This document shows positions 61,606-64,000 of a stretch of DNA of 64,000 nucleotides, piece after piece (the first letter of the stretch is position 1; every line of letters begins with the position of its first letter). The notes under the pieces are model-generated. The model was not told the DNA's origin, did not search any database, and saw nothing but the letters and a program-made list of their open reading frames with translations. The DNA comes from Lagopus muta (Eukaryota > Chordata > Aves > Galliformes > Phasianidae), in contig NC_064443.1 in assembly GCF_023343835.1 (NCBI RefSeq), forward strand, positions 19,169,501 to 19,233,500. The letters run 5' to 3'. A program made the translations under genes and the position numbers.

Positions 61606-62857
61606 GAAACGGGAACATCTCATTCAAATTCTGGATAGGATCAAGTGAAGGGCATTTATTTTGTGCAGCTGAAATCAGAGCCCTAGGGCAGGTGCCTTGC
61701 AGACCCAGTGGAGGAAGCAGCTCCATGTACTGTTTGCACGTGTCCAGCACGACACCTGGGTCTGGAGAGCTTCTGCCTGGGCTCCCATCCACTGCTGCTA
61801 CACAGCCAAAGCACGGCCCAGCCACCACACAGCTCCCATCAGCAACATTACAGCCAGTGCCACAGCTGCCAATTGCAAAGTTGAGGTTTCAGCACATGAA
61901 ACCAGCCTGTGGGACAAAGCACCACAGCCAGGTCCTTCCCTCCAAGCAAGAGCCCAGAAGTTGCTCCTCCCAGCTGAGCCATCCTTCAGAGCAGGTCCTG
62001 CATGGAGCAGCTCCAGGAAGCTGCTGCACCCAAGCAGCACAGACATGGAGATGCTCTCGGGATGCCAGTCCTGCCAGCACAGGGCTCTGCTCTCTGGTGC
62101 ACCAAACAAGGTGCAGGCCAGGGTTTGTACCAAAAAAGTTATCCCATCTTTCAACTACTTTCCCTTTTCCCCTAGAAGCTGGGCCTACAGCACCCAGTAC
62201 TGAAAAAGATGTTTATCTTAGCATTAGTCATCTTTACCAATCGATAGAGCAGTACCTAGCAAGTTGTGATCTGTGAAGCACGTGCTTTCAACAGACACAA
62301 ACTCTACCTTTAAAAACTATGTAGTTAGGTCTTAGTAACTGCTGACTCTTTTCAATAACACCAGAGCTGAGGAACCAAAAACTCAAAGCTTCACATTTAT
62401 AAAACCTTCCTTGATGCTTCATTTCCTGTGACCAAATAAAGCCATTTCAGTAAGCAAAACTAAATGAATTAAGAAAGAAAAGTAAATGGGTGTCAGGACT
62501 TCAAGGTTCAGTGACATTCTATCCCTGCCTGCAAGTAATGGGTCATTTAAATTCTATTTCTCAGAGCAATACTTGGCTCAAAGAGCCATTAAAAGATTTA
62601 GGCTATATCAGTTTTTGAACCTCTTCAAATAAATCCTCAAACAAAAGGGAAGATGATGCAGTAAGAGAGAAACATCAAACATCCTCCTGGTCCCGCAGCC
62701 ATTTCATTCACTTTTCTGCACAAAAAGGAACGTTTCCACTAGTGCCTCTATCAAGCCATTAGTAAACTATTAAGTGAATCTGAATGCATTTCAGCTGCAT
62801 CCCTCGAGCAACTGCACAGCCAGAAATATGGAAGAGAAGGAATGAGGAACACGGCCG

Positions 62858-62980
62858 AGGATCACCTTCCATGGCTCTGGGCAGCCTGGTCTGGTGGTTG
62901 GTAACCCTGCCTGAGGCAGGAAGGTTGGAACTAGATGATCACTATGGTCCTTTTCAACACAGGCCATTCTATGATATGAA
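62858..62980 (+). mobile_element. CR1 LINE 3' fragment next to a RAD18 exon
   Basis: Reads atggctctgggcagcctggt, ctggtggttggtaaccctgc, then ggttggaactagatgatcac and tatggtccttttcaacacag, ending gccattctatgatatga. This is a well-preserved CR1 3' end, antisense to RAD18, about 90 bp from the donor of the exon at 63074. Confidence 0.85.
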
Positions 62981-63073
62981 GTATAGGTACAAAAGGTCCA
63001 GAACTGGTGCCAAAGTTTCTCCAGTTGCTCTAACAGAGTACAAAGCCATGAGAACAGGCTCTCCTGTGCTGAC

Positions 63074-63233
63074 CTGCTCGATGATCCAGATGACTCTGAG
63101 AATGCAAGAGAGCCCGGGCCCTGCCCCTCCTCTGGGGAACGAGGGTCACTTCTTTTGCCATCAGGAGTTCCTGGTTCGAGAACCTGGGCTTCTCCAAGGG
63201 CTGCAGCTGAGTGATGCTCTTCAGGATCTTCCC
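63074..63233 (-). CDS. RAD18: RAD18 internal coding exon (upstream of and including most of the S-box)
   Basis: RAD18 is the RING E3 ligase that with RAD6 monoubiquitinates PCNA at Lys164 to start translesion synthesis; it acts in the nucleus at stalled forks. This 160-nt exon (acceptor tttttcttgatag, donor AGCAG|gtcagc) encodes 52 whole codons: EDPEEHHSAAALGEAQVLEP, then GTPDGKRSDPRSPEEGQGPG and SLAFSESSGSSS. The SPEE segment and the terminal serine cluster align with the human region that ends in the S-box; the rest is diverged, as expected for this disordered part. It carries one base in and two bases out. The RING, UBZ zinc finger, SAP and RAD6-binding regions must be encoded beyond 64000, so the gene is partial here. 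Confidence 0.85.
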
Positions 63234-64000
63234 CTATCAAGAAAAACAATATTGCTTAATTTTTTGCTGCCTGAAGACAGATTTTAAGAACAACAGGTTT
63301 TGAGCATTTGAATACTGATGCCTCATTCCCACTCACTTCCCAAACTCTTACAATTTCTAAGGTTTAATTTTTTTTTTTTTTTTAACTGTGGCAGAAAAAG
63401 AACCATCACCAACAGCAACAAAAAAACAGCGACAACAAATAGCCTCTAAGAACCAGAGCCTGAAACAGAAATATTCCCTTGTTATGAGTTTCAAATAAAA
63501 ACAAGGAGAGAAATAAAGGGTAAGGTTATTTGTCACATCTCAGAAATTAGCAAACACTTAATGAGACAGCCCCATTCTCCAGTCCTTGCAACCAATTCAC
63601 TCTGCTCATTGCATAAGACATCTTGATAGCTTCAGAGTTTCACAGATCAAGATAATAGGCTTGTTTTCAATAAAAGAAACATAATGATTTATTTCCTTAT
63701 GCATGCAAGAAAGATAAAATGTCAGTCTAGATCATTGGTATTTCCATTTATCTTTATAGGAAAGAACATTTCTAGACAACAGAAATAAACTGTGAAGCCA
63801 TTCTATTATTTTCCTATCAAATATTTTTGTCTATTAGAAGATGAACAGTCCTCTCAAGACATGCCTCTTACCTCTCTACATACGTAGAGAATACGGACTA
63901 GGAAGTGGGACACAAACAGAAAACTTGCTTTTACGTTCTGCCCACAAGTCCTTTCCAAGGGATTATTTAACCAGGAAGTTGCAAGGGATGTTAAAGCCAT
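63234..64000 (-). other. RAD18: RAD18 intron, partial (continues past window edge)
   Basis: AT-rich intronic sequence with a 16-bp poly(T) at 63368-63383. A 26-bp segment at 63872-63897 has strong splice signals on both sides on the minus strand, but its frame would introduce a stop (see findings). No RAD18 segment preceding the exon at 63233 was found before the window ends. Confidence 0.65.

Larger units (their letters stand above)
55855..63073 (-). other. RAD18: RAD18 intron (7219 bp)
   Basis: Donor gtcagc (CAG|GT) and acceptor tccctt...cagctccag. It is AT-richer than the left half of the window. It holds a CR1 tail (62858-62980), an A/G-rich simple repeat near 61578-61605 and a 264-codon minus-strand open frame (60457-61251) with no recognised homology. 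An AT-rich stretch at 59360-59640 looks like candidate conserved non-coding DNA. Confidence 0.75.

Noticed and set aside
63165-63180. ggttcgag resembling a tRNA B box
   Set aside because: It lies inside the RAD18 coding exon and there is no A box or cloverleaf around it.

Overview
The window is vertebrate nuclear DNA, most likely from a bird and probably a galliform such as chicken. Genes have compact coding exons in long non-coding tracts, CpG islands sit over promoters, and the recognisable interspersed repeats are 3' ends of CR1 LINEs, the dominant avian retrotransposon. The gene order LMCD1 > CAV3 > < OXTR < RAD18 matches conserved vertebrate synteny (human chromosome 3p25). Species identity is inference.

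Layout. 1-3.5 kb: the last two coding exons of LMCD1 (+ strand) and its 3' UTR; the rest of the gene lies left of the window. 3.5-27.8 kb: a long gene-poor interval with two CR1 tails, a possible muscle-type regulatory module near 10.1 kb, and a CpG island at 18.9-19.5 kb with a near-consensus CTCF site. I could not recognise SSUH2 here, which lies between LMCD1 and CAV3 in mammals. 27.8-31.1 kb: complete two-exon CAV3 (+ strand, 151 aa). 32.3-35.3 kb: complete coding region of the oxytocin/mesotocin receptor OXTR (- strand, two coding exons, 391 aa) with a large CpG island over its first coding exon and 5' flank. CAV3 and OXTR converge tail to tail. 36-49.4 kb: intergenic, with a second small CpG island at 38.2-38.7 kb. 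49.4-64 kb: the 3' part of RAD18 (- strand), with three coding exons recovered at 49481-49583, 55801-55854 and 63074-63233; the upstream exons (RING, UBZ and SAP domains) are beyond the right edge.

The genes do not form an operon-like unit. CAV3 (muscle caveolae) and LMCD1 (LIM repressor in muscle and heart) share a muscle theme, OXTR is a neuroendocrine GPCR, and RAD18 is the PCNA ubiquitin ligase of post-replication repair. I found no sign of a novel multi-gene system. The leads most worth checking are non-coding: the CTCF/CpG element, a minus-strand first-exon candidate at that island, the MEF2/E-box cluster, an OXTR uORF, and two unusually long ORFs without recognised homology.
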